Notes: generated from the letters alone by a model not told the origin. DNA of 64,000 nucleotides from Ceratothoa steindachneri (GCA_963969495.1 OZ018324.1:141542355-141606354); one strand, 5' to 3'; positions 44,373 through 55,958 are shown, counted from the first letter of the stretch. Numbers and translations: made by a program.

Positions 44373-45279
44373 AAAGAACAATCGCCACTGCCGGTACCGT
44401 GGGGCAGTTAAACCCCTAACCCAACCATAAAGAGACCCCATATTGACAGTGAAACCAGCACCTATCCCAAACTAACAAAGACAACATCCCAATCAAACCC
44501 AAAACACATCTGGCCGCCATTTCACGGTGGCAAATAACATGTCGGGTGGTGTTTTCCGCAAATGCCAACGTCCTGAATCAGCTCTTTGCGCAAATAGACT
44601 AGAGCAAATCGTTTTATCAGAGAAGCTGTTTGCCTTTATACACAGACAAAAACAAATATTTTAAACACGTCACATTCTATATAAACACTTAAAGACTTAC
44701 TACAATATACAACACCCAGTACAACAGTTGCCCACGAAGTCACAAAATTTCATTTCTACGTGCCTAATTTCTGCAATGCCTACACCTTGAACGTAACTTC
44801 CAGTGGCGCGACGTGACTCGCTTTGTGAATGAACCTCCCTGCAAGAATGGTGAAGAGGATGGTAGCCACGGACCCAATAAAACCTGTTACCTTAGAAAAA
44901 ACAACCTCAGGGTGGCCGATAGTAACGCACATAGTACCCAAACTACATGAATGGAACACTTCCAGTAATTCTGGGAATGGTGACAGTTTCTCGCTGTACA
45001 GGGTGAGGAGATAAACAGCATTTCTACAATAACCACTTCTTACAGGGTAGAAGAAACAAAACACTAGATTTAAACAACACCCAAACGTTCTCATGCCCTT
45101 TCTGCCTTACAGCGACTATAATACATCACCTCCACGAAGAAATCTTTCATAAACTTACACACCTATGAAACACCTCACTCATCTCTAGGCGCTTCCCACA
45201 TCAATGTAAAACATCACATATCTTAAAAGTATAGAAACAAACTAAATAATCAAACACGTAAATAACTAAAGACCTTTTG

Positions 45280-46272
45280 CTTCGTTAGAGCACCTATGCA
45301 ATATACTTCAGCGAATGATCAAAAACAGTCTGCGAAAATTCTGGAAGAGAGTGAATGGTTGTCTCCCTGCCAATATGGTTTCAGGAGAGGCTACTTCGCT
45401 TAAGCGGTTCTGACCAACATTGATTACATAATACGAAAAGTACAAAAGTCACGTTAATAAACACACTCTATCAGCGGGAAGTTTGAATTGCTTTTGATAA
45501 TAGGTTGCATTAGGAACTTGATTGGAAAGTAGCCAACAGCACGTACCTCCTCCTCTGCCCTAGAAGGCTTCACTTGCACTAATTTAATGAATACAGGTGT
45601 CATATAAAATACAATCAAATGATATCTCACTCCTTTATAACCCAGGGTAGCATAGTGGCACTCGCACTTTACCTAATCTACACTAATGAGATCCCACGCC
45701 CAACAGAAAAAAAGAAAAAATATAAACATAAACTCCTCCTACTCCAACGAATAAACTATTTTCGTCTACTTCCTGGGCCCGAACTCAATCGCGCGCCATG
45801 CACAAATATTACTAGATGCTAAGAGAGAACTTTAAGACAAGTGGCTCATATCTACGAATCTTCAGATGTCACAGATCACACCCTAAGGTGCACGAGATTA
45901 CTACATGATCAACATAGAAATATATACACTAACACTCCAAATAAGGCCCGAACTCAAACAACATTTAGAAATCAAACAAATACAAATATAATAAGGCAAT
46001 ATTTCATAACATCAGAAATTCAACTAATACAAAAATCTCACAGAAATATGAGCCAGAAACATAAACAAAGGCTAAGCAGGTTTTATCATGCCAGCCACAA
46101 AGTGCATTACACCTTTAATAACACTATTACAACTCATTACATATGCATTACTCACACTTGCGGACAGTCTCTCACACATTTAAAATTAAAACACGGCATA
46201 TTTAGAATTCTGTTCATAATTCAAATAGCGCTTTCCTTTGTCCACAACCATATAAACACTAGAAGAAAATAA
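45280..46272 (+). pseudogene. LINE reverse transcriptase remnant
   Basis: CQYGFRRGYFA near 45367 corresponds to the QFGFRxGxST block. ITQGSIVALALYLIYTNEIP (from 45639) corresponds to the GVPQGSVLSPxLYxIYTNDIP palm motif, with substitutions. The FADD motif is not readable. The open frame 45841-46272 (143 codons, Thr/Asn/His-rich) would be the C-terminus, but no motif confirms it. Stops and shifts are frequent. Confidence 0.6.
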
Positions 46273-46274
46273 CC

Positions 46275-48250
46275 ATCTAATACAACTCAATGCATACACG
46301 TACACCAGCTTAACACGATAATTGTTGAAGCTTACAAGAGACGTTTCATATATAAGCTGTAAAGTTGATAAAAATTCGAAGATTTTATATAATTTAGGGA
46401 TTTGAATTAATGCTAAATATTTGATTTACTTAATTCTGAATTAAAATCCTCAATAACGTATTTATGCTAAATTAATTCCTAATTTTGCTATTTAAAAAAG
46501 GAAAAATCAGATAAATCTTTTATGCAATATACATATTCGCAAATTTTTATTCTCATGTCCCTTTTATACATTTGTTTTTATCTTAATAGGATTTTAAATT
46601 ACACTTAAACTTTAGTGGAATTTATATTTGGATAATAATCTAAAATTTGTGTCTTGTAAATTTTCTAACATTTAGTGATGTTTTATATTTCGCTTCTGTT
46701 TAAAATTTGATTCTATGAAACTCACTGAGAAGTAATCCATAATTTCTAGAACAGTTGAACTTTCATCAATTTCCTTTTTGACACAAAGGCTAAATTTCTC
46801 TGCTTAGGTCACTCTTAAATTTGAAGATCCTATACTTTATTTCTAAGATCTACCATATATTTAATTTTCTTCATATCACTTTGTTTGCATCTATTTCATG
46901 GCTTGAGTAATTTTTGCTTGCTCCCTCTGTTTCGAGCCGGTCAAACCCTCCTTCAAAAAAGGAGTGATCGTGCTTTCTCTCCGTCTGTAAGGGCACAATG
47001 GAATAACCTGACTCCTCTTAATCAAATCTAACCACTTTAATCTTCATTAATTTTTCCAGCTTCAGCTTCAGTAGTGAAATTTATGAGGTCCCATAGCACG
47101 AAATTTTATTATAGAAAACATATTATTATTACTCTGTCAGTCAGTAATGCTCAATATCTTAATCAACACCTCCCGAGTTTTCCCTAGCCTACTTGATTCG
47201 TCTTTAGTTTTCTATCGTTAACATACCGCGAACCGAGAGCGGAAACAAAAGCTAGTCTACGTAAAATTCTGGCCACCTCTTCATAGACATGTGGTTCTTA
47301 GTACTACGAGCGCAGTTAGAGAATAAACAATTCATCAGCGAGTCAACCACAACAGCGATGTCTGTTATCTCCGTATTCATAGCCCAACACACACACACAC
47401 ACTCGTTTCAGCAATTCTAAGAAATCTTGCTGATGGTGTGTTGCATTCTAATACTCCTGATCCAAATAACACTCATATGAAATTGGCTCAAATATTTATC
47501 TGGGTGTCAAGGATTCCTAGGTTTTCGTTCGTTGGGCTCAAACTTTCTTCTAACTTATCTCGCAAACTAGAACCTGGTCCTGGTGCCGTCAGGCTCACCA
47601 GCACGTCTCATTTTGATTCTTTTGTGAGTTCATTACCATGTTGGTTTTTCATTCCTGGGCAAAAGACGGTTACCTTGACCTATCTTACACACATCCTTAA
47701 AATGCGATTAATGTAGGAAGATTTGGACTTTGAAATGTGACTGGTTATTCTTACGAGTTCTTCAAATTACATCTAAATAGATTAAATTAGGCAAATAAAA
47801 AGGAGAGTCGTTTCATAGTGAAAAATATATTCGAATAGGGTAGGAAACATTACATGCGACTAAAGTTTATAACATAAATATAATACCGGGTATGGCAGAA
47901 TGACGCCATTATGAAATGTTTGGAGAATGCTGAAGAAGCTTAAGATAACACCCTAAATCCCACGAGTGCATCGAAGATTGCATGAGACAGATCTCTATGA
48001 AACTTTTTTTGATGCATATGATATATTAGTAAAATCAAACCTGTAAGGAGACCTTCCGCTGTGTGGATTAACGGATCATTCCCAACGCTCCTCTCGCACT
48101 TCTTTACGGTGTACTACTCTGCTAGAATGCCGCTAAAAAGTGAACTTGCACGGTCTGTAATGGCATTTTCCTGGTTTCAAACTTCATCAGATTGGAAGAG
48201 GCAGGGGCTGTGAAATTAAAAAGGATTTGTAAGTCAAAATTATGTCTCGA
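46275..48250. other. Anonymous DNA, no gene supported
   Basis: Contains a short (CA)n run at 47390-47401. An open frame at 47438-47716 (92 codons, starting MLHSNTPDPNNTHMKLAQIF) looks protein-like in composition, but I recognise no family and cannot support it as a gene. Confidence 0.45.
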
Positions 48251-48699
48251 ACAGGAAATGAATGTGTTTTGCTTTTATGTGCAGTCCTTAAGGAACTAGC
48301 TCGACACTCAGGTGAGGGAGGATCTGTCTATAGATTGCCGGGAAAATCACCATCGACACTCAGCCTTGGTTGATACCGATACTCAGGTAACTAAAACTGC
48401 ACAGAGAAAGGACGACCTTTAACCGCAGCTGATCCAGCCCTTCGAGATAGCCTGCCTGGCTAACTTTCTGGAACCAAGCATGATAGGTTTGTTACGGTTC
48501 GAGAAGAGACCTCTACAATATGTCTAAGCAGAAACTGACGATAATAGCGACTAACAAATTTATCCGTTTTGAGTACTGAGAAAGATTATGAATGCGAAGT
48601 TTGACTTGTAGTTGATTCTTTTATTTAGGGCTAACTTGAGGAATTCTGCGGGAGAATTCCAACCAAACGCAGGAGGTACTGTTAACTTGGAGAAAGAGT

Positions 48700-49070
48700 T
48701 GAGGATCTTGTTATTTCATTGGAAGGTTTTACAAGCAGAGACACCCAAGATACAGCCTATATAATGCGTATAGGTACTAATAATGTATTATCTACAAGGT
48801 TCGAGGAAATTTTATCAAGGTAACGCCAACCGATGAGGAAGCAGAAAGAAAGGAGAAGGAACGATGCGTTTACAGGTATCCTTTCAAGAATAGTAAAGCA
48901 AATGTTTTCTATGGAAGAGCATCCTATAATAACAACACTATTAAAGTACTTTGTCAGGAAGTTGGTGTGTACTTCTTCGATTTGTTTGATAATTTTCACG
49001 AACAAATGGAACTATTCTAGTGAGACAGATTTCTTCTGAATGGGGTAGGACGGGCAAGCTGGGTAAAATA
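48700..49070 (+). pseudogene. LINE ORF1 esterase-like domain, broken
   Basis: DTAYIMRIGTNNVLS (about 48747-48790) corresponds to the GxND block of SGNH/GDSL esterases found in ORF1 of CR1/L2 LINEs. In shifted frames, FTGILSRI (about 48870) matches the SGILPR phrase. FFDLFDNFHEQMELF (about 48980) and DRFLLNGVGRA (about 49025) match the block that leads to the catalytic Asp/His; the histidine of DGxHLN is read as leucine. The open frame 48833-49039 covers a part. The role of this domain in LINEs is thought to be in binding RNP or membranes. Confidence 0.65.
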
Positions 49071-49239
49071 ATTAATTATTCTTTTGTAAATTTTTAGACA
49101 GAACAGCATTGAAGAGTAGATAGGACATATGAAAGAGAGGCTCCTTACGCCTAAATAATAATTTTCTTCTCTTAAAAACAAAGTTACGAGCCTAGTACTG
49201 TAACGCACGTAGTTTCAAAATAACTAGATGAATTTAAAT

Positions 49240-49930
49240 GTTTAGTGCACTTATGCAGCTTCGATATTATGGCAATAACGGAATCATGGGCAAAGACATC
49301 TAGTGAGGAATATATTGGCGAATTGCAACTACTAGTGTATAAATTAATCAATAAAGACCGTACACATAAACGTACGCTGGAGTACTACTCTTTACCAAAT
49401 ATCATATACTTAAGTTTAACCGAAATCAAAATTAACTCTGTCAAAGAAGTGGCGGTAATATGCGCCGAAATAAAATTGAATAGTTTTACATTAAAATTAT
49501 TATAGTCTATATACACTCACTACAATAGATTGAGATTGACCCAGAATTATATAACATTATTGGAAGTAACTAAAAATAATCGCACTTTATTAAAGAAGAT
49601 TTTAAATTGTATATACTTTAACTATGAAACGTTAAATTTGGACAGGGAAGGGCAAAAACTATTGAAGTTTGTGGAAGAAAACTACTTAACACAAATAGTC
49701 AAAGAGCGAACGCGTGTGTAAAATATCCTAGACATAATTCTAACCAACAACGTTAATCTTATCTCGGCTATTAGTATTAGGGGAGATATAGGTTCCAGCG
49801 ATCACAAATCGATAGAGCTAGATACTAATATAAATCGTAAAAAGGATAATAATGATAATAATGTGTCAAATTTTCAACGCGCTGCCTTTAATGGCTTTAA
49901 CCGCAAACTTAGAGTAATCAAGTTGAATCC
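49240..49930 (+). pseudogene. CR1-like ORF2 endonuclease region, broken
   Basis: LCSFDIMAITESWAKTSSEE (about 49254-49315) matches the DIIAITESW block of LINE apurinic endonucleases, with a catalytic glutamate. RVNILDIILTN-like and IGSSDHKSIEL phrases (about 49720-49820) match the later LDLVLTN and SDH blocks, the latter with the catalytic Asp-His pair. The open frames 49245-49505 and 49530-49721 are pieces of it. Confidence 0.75.
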
Positions 49931-49954
49931 AACTTTAGGAAATATTAATCAGTG

Positions 49955-50760
49955 CTAGTCCTTTTTCCTTATATATGTGAATGATATCAACTTTGGCCTA
50001 CTTGGTAAATTATCCAAATTTGCGGACTTTACAAAAATTTGGGGTAAAATTTCGAATGAGAACGATGGCAAATTAATTCAGTGGGATGTAGATAAAAACT
50101 TCAAATGGTCAAATAAATGGAGCATTAAATTCAATTTAGACAAGTGTAGAGTTTTCCCCTATCTCGAAATAACCAAAGCTTTAACTATGAAATGGGTGGT
50201 AAAAACCTTATCTCCGTGGATGAAGAAAAAGTTTTAGGGGTGTATGAATCAAAGGATCTTAAGTTTACCAAACAGTGTGACGAAGTGTGTAAGAAGGCGA
50301 ACCGAATTCTTAGATTTATTGCGAGAAGTTTTCAATATAAATATCAAGATCTTCTCAAACTTCTATATAAAAGTTTAGTAAGACCACAGATGGAATAAGG
50401 AATACAAGTGTGGTCCCCTTATACACATTTAAAAATTAATAAAATAGAAAGGATTCAACGTCGGCTAACTAAACTAATTACCTCGATTAGACATGAGTCC
50501 AAAATCGAAAGATTATATATATTAAAACTACTAACTTTCGAAACTAGCTAATTGTGCGGCGAGCTTATCGAAGTATTCGAAATTCTAAAAAAATTGGAAA
50601 ACGTAAGTTAGGAATTTTTTTAAGTACCGCCATGGATGGTATTACGCGTAACAACAGTTTTATTCAGAAAGGAAGGAGGAGGTTTCAAACGAACATAGCT
50701 AAGAAAGATTTCACCTTTAAAATCAGCGATAAATAGGGCACACTTACCGCGTAGGTATCA
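49955..50760 (+). pseudogene. CR1-like reverse transcriptase, broken
   Basis: FLIYVNDIN (about 49965) is the phrase after the palm turn. LSKFADFTKIWG (about 50010) is the FADD motif with the second aspartate changed to phenylalanine. WSNKWSIKFNLDKCRV, then GVYESKDLKFTKQCDEVCKK and NRILRFIARSF (50230-50330), and LLYKSLVRPQME match the CR1 thumb and connection blocks. IERIQRRLTKLI and GELIEVFEILK (50440-50590) complete the C-terminus. Stops occur at 50235, 50396, 50550 and elsewhere. The RT fingers and motif A are deleted. Confidence 0.82.
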
Positions 50761-50789
50761 ACTGCTAGAAGTGTGAATAGTTAAAATTC

Positions 50790-51400
50790 AAAATTGACAA
50801 TTATTTTACGAATAATAATATTGTTAAGATACTGAGCTTTATTGTGGATTTACTATCGCAAGACTAAGCATTGTAACAACAATGTCCGAATCAGGACTAG
50901 TAGTATATTAATATAGAATGAAAGGCCTTTGAAAAGAATAAGTTATCCGTACTAGCTCTAAGTAACTATGTAACGAGGGGAGCATTTGAGTGGTCATTAC
51001 GATGAGGAGACCTAACTTCCCCTCAGTTTTACTGTATGGAGTATTGAAAGATCAAGTTCACAGCGTCAAGCCAAAAACAATTCCTGTAATAATACAGGTA
51101 ATTTCTGATAAATTTTCTGCAACTGCTATAGAAATTTGTCAAAGATTTGTAGAATTGTTGCTAGTAGAGTTCAGTAGGTGTATTTAACAAGAAGGGAATT
51201 ATTTTAAGCATGTTAATTAATATTAAATTATTGTATTGAACTACTATATTGCTCTTGACGTGCTCTTGACGTGTCCCAGCCTGTCAAGTAATTTGCCAGT
51301 GCACCCTACCTGTGTGACCTCTATGTTCGTCTGTATGTTTACCGTCTATCCAGGATATATAAAACAATTCTTATAATTTTCTGTAGTATTTTCTTTTATC
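50790..51400. other. Spacer, no gene seen
   Basis: No coding motif. An 11-base tandem duplication, TGCTCTTGACG twice, occurs at about 51251-51272. Confidence 0.5.
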
Positions 51401-51401
51401 T

Positions 51402-51431
51402 CTGAAGATGTTACGACTAGTAACGAAACGC
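51402..51431 (+). other. Hammerhead-like stem motif (best copy)
   Basis: CTGAAGATGTTACGACTAGT, continued by AACGAAACGC, consists of a CTGANGA core phrase, a perfect 5-bp stem (GTTAC/GTAAC) with a 5-base loop, then GAAAC. This has the order of the conserved hammerhead-ribozyme core. An extra U between the core and the stem departs from the consensus, and the outer stems were not found. The position, followed by an AATAAAG phrase, resembles terminal regions of Penelope-like elements, from which hammerheads are known. Confidence 0.45.
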
Positions 51432-51660
51432 GTGCGATAAATAAAGTGTTTTTTACCTAGGGAATCTTCTATTCCCTCGCTATAGTTTCGAAATCGTGCT
51501 ATAATGAACTTTGGAGAACTAAAACATGGATTCAATCAAGACATAAAGGCAAATATAAGACACACTGAAAAATATGAAAAAAGAATCACAAACGCAAAAT
51601 TAGCATTTGCTTTTAACAAATCTTGTTACGATAAAAATATATTGCCCAAATTTACCTCCA

Positions 51661-51662
51661 TA

Positions 51663-51727
<65 letters not shown>
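51661..51727. repeat. (TA)n microsatellite
   Basis: About 66 bp of TA repeat bordering the left arm of foldback unit D. Confidence 0.97.
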
Positions 51728-51729
<2 letters not shown>

Positions 51730-52128
51730 ATAAAACCACAGGAATAGGACTAATTTTATATGCGAAACCAGGTATTAACGGAGACTTCTGTCATTGTCAA
51801 TCGCTCGTGAACAAGTGAGATACAAAAGTGGCGATTCAATTAAGCGTCGATGTATATATACATCGATGCTTAATTGAATAGGCACTTATAAAAGAAATCC
51901 TCAACTTTAATACTTCCGACGGCCAATTCAATACTGATACCTTAATAAGCAGGAAATTCATACTTCCGTCTCTCAAAAATGCCGATACTTTCTCGAGTAA
52001 TCCACCTTAGCGCCACTGATTTGTGTGTTTGTACGTTAAGCAACTATTGTATCTCACTTGTTCACGAGCGATCAACAATGACAGAGGTTTCCGACGAATA
52101 CTAGTTTTGCATGTAAAATTAGTCCTAT

Positions 52129-52133
<5 letters not shown>
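51728..52133. mobile_element. (TA)n-flanked inverted-repeat unit D
   Basis: ACAGGAATAGGACTAATTTT (from 51738) pairs with the minus strand beginning CAGAAATAGGACTAATTTTA at 52133. Pairing continues through CTCTGTCATTG and GCTCGTGAACAAGTGAGATAC, giving arms of about 86 bp. The interior of roughly 220 bp starts with a near-perfect 42-bp palindrome centred on TATATATA at about 51857. Pure (TA)n tracts lie directly outside each arm. Reading outward, each arm shows TTGACAATGAC or a close variant, then GTC/GAC and GAA, a decayed form of the shared stem motif. Confidence 0.85.
51835..51880. repeat. Near-perfect short palindrome
   Basis: TCAATTAAGCGTCGATGTAT on the left is answered by ATACATCGATGCTTAATTGA on the right, with a single mismatch. 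It sits inside unit D. Confidence 0.9.

Positions 52134-52187
<54 letters not shown>
52134..52187. repeat. (TA)n microsatellite
   Basis: About 54 bp of TA repeat bordering the right arm of unit D. Confidence 0.97.
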
Positions 52188-52189
<2 letters not shown>

Positions 52190-52359
52190 TCTAAGCTTAA
52201 TCTGAAATTATTTTCGCTTTATTGGTGATTGAGAAAAATGTAATTGATATTAATTTTGGAGTCATTAAAATATTTTTTATTTTTTCTATTTGCGTTGCAT
52301 AAATATAATGGAGAGAGTTATCCACCCGTTAGTATATTATAGAATTAATTCTACTTGAG

Positions 52360-52464
<105 letters not shown>

Positions 52465-52600
52465 TGGTGGCTCGTAGCAAAATTAGTGTAAGTGCTGCAT
52501 CACAATTTGCTTATAATTGGTTTGATATTCTGTCAAAGGAATTAATCATATAAAAGGAAAATTTATCTATAACATGATAAAATCTTAATAGCCTAAATTG

Positions 52601-52840
52601 TTACTGTTCAAACTTGCTCCATTCATTTAAAAACGAAATCCTTTTTCTTGTTTTCATTTGCACGAAAAGATTAATTATTTTCTCTTTGATCTCTGGGTGA
52701 CTTATGAAGAATCTTTTGCCCCTTGAAAGCATTTCGAGTGGATTTAATCTTTCAGAATTCATTTTGCTCATTAGAAAAGTTTTTATTTTTTTCGGTGTGG
52801 AAAAGCAGCGTTCTTCCTCTGATGTAGTCATGGTAATTGT
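52601..52840 (-). pseudogene. hAT transposase C-terminal dimerisation domain fragment
   Basis: The minus-strand open frame 52831-52601 (76 codons) reads MTTSEEERCFSTPKKIKTFL, then MNSERLNPLEMLS. This matches the terminal hAT dimerisation block, which usually reads as T.SEAERxFSxLKxIKxxLR..M...RLxxLxxLS, as found in hAT and zinc-finger MYM-type proteins. A stop codon lies just upstream at about 52846, and no catalytic region was found further upstream on this strand, so only the tail remains. The domain mediates multimerisation of the transposase. Confidence 0.8.
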
Positions 52841-52859
52841 CTAGAAGATTTTGATTAGT

Positions 52860-55204
52860 TTCGTGATTTCACAAAGAACATCATTGAGATTATTTTTTAA
52901 GATAAATTTTAGCAGTATAATTAATTAATTAATCAAATAATTAATAAAAAAAACTAAAAAATGAATTAATTTCTACACTTTATAACATTCGATAAATTAA
53001 ACACGTTTATAAGCACGACGAACGCGGAGTTAAAGAGTAAGACTAATTTCCACCAGCACACGAGAGTCTGCACTGCGTGAGCTAAATTGATCTCTCTTCC
53101 TAGCGTGCAACTTTCTTTCTTAAACATATTAGCATGCGCACAACAGGCAAATACAGCGTCTCTGGAACTGTAAAGCGCACAGTTCTATAGAGGAACTTTT
53201 GTATTTTTTTCATAAATTAGGCGATTACTATCACATTAAGCTTAAGGAAATAAGGACAATCTTATATGGAATTTTATTGATAATATCGAGAGGAAATAGG
53301 GGGTACTGGTTTCCTACTAGAGACCATGTTTAATGTAAAATTTTTGCTTCTAGAGCAATGGCTGATTAGTTAAGCTTACGCTGCAGCTTTTTAATTTTTC
53401 CAAGATTATGTTTTTAAAAACCAAACTTGAATGTTGAATAAAATGCTAGCAGGTAGCATTAGTTAAAAACAAAAAATATCTTTCGACCCTTTTAAGGGTC
53501 ATCTTCCCGGCAAACGGTGGAAAATTACAGAAAATGGGTGTTATTAGGGCATTAATATCTAAACTTATAGATATTTGTTTGGTCAACTCAGATGTAAGAA
53601 AATTTCTAAAGATTGAATAAGGTATAAATCGGTGAATTATACCTATCTGTTTAAGGTCAAGGTTAATTAAGAAAACCGATATTTGCAGCAGAGCATTTTC
53701 TATCAAGAACATATAAATTAATATTTCTAAGAATAATTATGTACGACCAAGAATCACGCTGCTAAAGTAACAGCTCAATCGGAGAGCCAGTGGATTTTTT
53801 TCCACTCTTAAAAAAGAGAGAATATTTTTTTCCTAACAGCGTCATAAACAAATAAGGGCTCAGAAAACTCCTATTGCTTCCGCACAGGGACTTTTCTGTA
53901 TGAAAACTCGCCTGAGCTTTCTGCAATGCCTTACATTTGCCCTAACAATGTTTGCCACTTGGTACAGACATAAGTAATGCCTCATGAGCAAACTAGTTTG
54001 AGAGATAGCCAAATGCGGAATCATGCGTCAGAAATTTTTCCGGTATGAGTGTTAACTGCAACCTTAGTGTGGAGAAGTAATCAACGCACGTGAGAGAATG
54101 ACCAAGACGTCAGGTGGAAGAAAGCCCCACCTCTGTTTATATCTAGAGCAGTTGAGGCATATAAGTACCTAAGGGAAGGCTGATAAAGAAAAGCGAAAGT
54201 TGATTCGAACGCTACTTTCTTCAAGGTTACCATGATTCAACCCGCTTGAGGAGCCTATATGGAGCACACATTCATTATCATCCACCATCCCATCAGTACT
54301 CAAGCGAAAGACCAAGTATTTATAGTGCGAAAACTTACAACAAATATAGTACAACTTTCCGTAACACTAGAACAGTGAAGTGGTTAAAATAAGCGCTTTC
54401 TCCGATATAAATTCGCCCAGGTTGCTTAATTCGTATTAGCTTACCCTCATATTCCAATAATATTTACACTAAGCCATTAACTTTTGTCTGTTATTATATG
54501 ATTTAATACATGTTGTTATATCACAAAATATTCAGCAAAATTACTAAAAGAGTGAAACGGTCATAAGAACAATAATGGAGCATGATCACTACTTTACTAA
54601 CCTGGCAATCATTTTGTCCTGAGCTTAAAAACAAAGATGATGTGTGCAAGATATTGAAAGTTATAAAGAAATTTCAAAATTAAACACATAAAGAAGTGAA
54701 ATATCTGTGGAGGGCAAATATATGATGATTATGTTCCTCACGTAGAAAGTTTCTACTCTGATTCAATTGAAGAAAGTGATGACAGGTCACAGAGAAATGC
54801 AGTTAATAAAGATTTCATGGCTGGTCATATTATGGGTGAGGCCAATAAATATTTACAATCTTTAAAAATATGATGTTAAGTGCATAAGTTTATCAATGAT
54901 GTTCACCAATTCTTTAGTCACATATTATAGGGCCAGTAATATAATAATTTGCCGGCCAATCTAATTTTTTATAATATATATTATCATACTATTATGGAGC
55001 GAAAGATTTTCGCATGTTTGTTTGTTTGTCCTTCTGTCCGTTTTTAAATTTACACAGTATAATAGGATATGTATAATATAAGGGAAATACAAGAATGTAT
55101 ATAATATAATTTATTTACTTACATTTTATATAAAGGGTAAATAATACAGCAATCTCTTGCCTTGCCATGCATATAAGGTCCTGTAGGTTCCTCAGATCTG
55201 CTAG

Positions 55205-55271
<67 letters not shown>

Positions 55272-55390
55272 TAGGGTGGTAATAAATTAAATGAATTTTG
55301 ATTTACTAGGGTCTGACCCCGCTAAAGTGTTACTTCTGTTTGAAAAACACCACATGCAAAATTTCATTAATATATATTAACAATTAGGGG
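52860..55390. other. Anonymous AT-rich DNA, no gene supported
   Basis: Contains a (TA)n tract at 55202-55267. A short Asp/Ser/Glu-rich frame near 54730-54830 (SFYSDSIEESDDRSQRNAV) could be part of a transposase N-terminus related to the scraps downstream, but this is not supported by a motif. Confidence 0.45.
55202..55267. repeat. (TA)n microsatellite
   Basis: About 66 bp of TA repeat, 130 bp upstream of the transposase-like fragment. Confidence 0.97.
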
Positions 55391-55397
55391 TAGCTCA

Positions 55398-55860
55398 ATG
55401 GATCCTAAATTCCTTTCAGATAAGGTATACAATATAAATCCACAGTTAGTCAAATCTTCGCAGTTTGGGACAAGATATTCAGCCACTAGCTTGAACAGAT
55501 CCAACATCAGATGGCAACGACCGCAACATCATAAATCGACCCCGCAAAAAATCCAAGATAAGTTCGTCCCCCAGTTGTCACTCATTATGCACTGGGATGG
55601 GAATCTTATCCCAGATCTAATTGACACTGCAACTGTGGACAGATTACCCGTGCTAATAACAGGTAGTGCCAATCACAGCTTCTTACAGTCCAAAAGCTAC
55701 CATCAACGAGAGGAGAAGTGCAAGCTAAGGTCATCTTTTTGTTAATAAAGACTGGAATTTAGAGGAATAGGGCCAGGAAATGTGCTTAGACAGAACCAGC
55801 TGTAATACTGGTCGGTACATTTGTCATACTGAGCTTTATGCCAGTGTTGAGGATCCTCCT
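55398..55860 (+). pseudogene. Transposase-like fragment of uncertain family
   Basis: The open frame 55398-55745 (115 codons) contains LIMHWDGNLIPDL, then VDRLPVLITGS. In a shifted frame near 55785 comes MCLDRTSCNTGRY. I recall the pair HWDGK-x-LPDL...VDRLPV and CFDTTxxNTG from a repeated arthropod and cnidarian protein of transposon type, where the FDTT aspartate would be catalytic. I cannot name the superfamily with confidence. The reading frame shifts after the first part and the catalytic region is incomplete. Confidence 0.5.
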
Positions 55861-55958
55861 AGATGAAGGAAGGTTGGCGAACAATTAATTACTTACTTAC
55901 CCTATTAGGTTTTCGTAGAGAGGAGGTTCAACCTTGTTTGCTCCTGTAAAAAGATATT

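Larger units (their letters stand above)
43990..46275 (+). mobile_element. Second decayed Jockey-like LINE
   Basis: Plus-strand order: a gag-like frame with CCHC knuckles (44010-44372), about 0.9 kb of unrecognisable frames, RT finger remnants (45280-45480), the RT palm phrase QGSIVALALYLIYTNEIPRP (about 45640-45705) and a C-terminal region to 46272. The order fits a Jockey-like LINE similar in plan to the one at 0.4-4.45 kb, though too diverged to call the same family. No tail or flanking duplication was found. It is thoroughly broken. Confidence 0.65.
48250..50790 (+). mobile_element. CR1-like LINE with esterase ORF1, decayed
   Basis: Plus-strand order: ORF1 with an SGNH-esterase-like region (about 48700-49070), ORF2 endonuclease start (49240-49900), then RT (49960-50760). 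CR1/L2-group LINEs have this layout. Between the endonuclease and the RT palm the sequence jumps, so a few hundred residues are missing. The RT C-terminal blocks are easily readable, but stops break the frame every 60-90 codons. The 3' end is near 50790, without a visible tail. A smaller relative lies at 37150-37830 on the minus strand. Confidence 0.75.

Noticed and set aside
44780..45094. A 104-codon minus-strand frame as a membrane protein
   Set aside because: It is antisense to a decayed Jockey-like LINE and shows no motif; chance is more likely.
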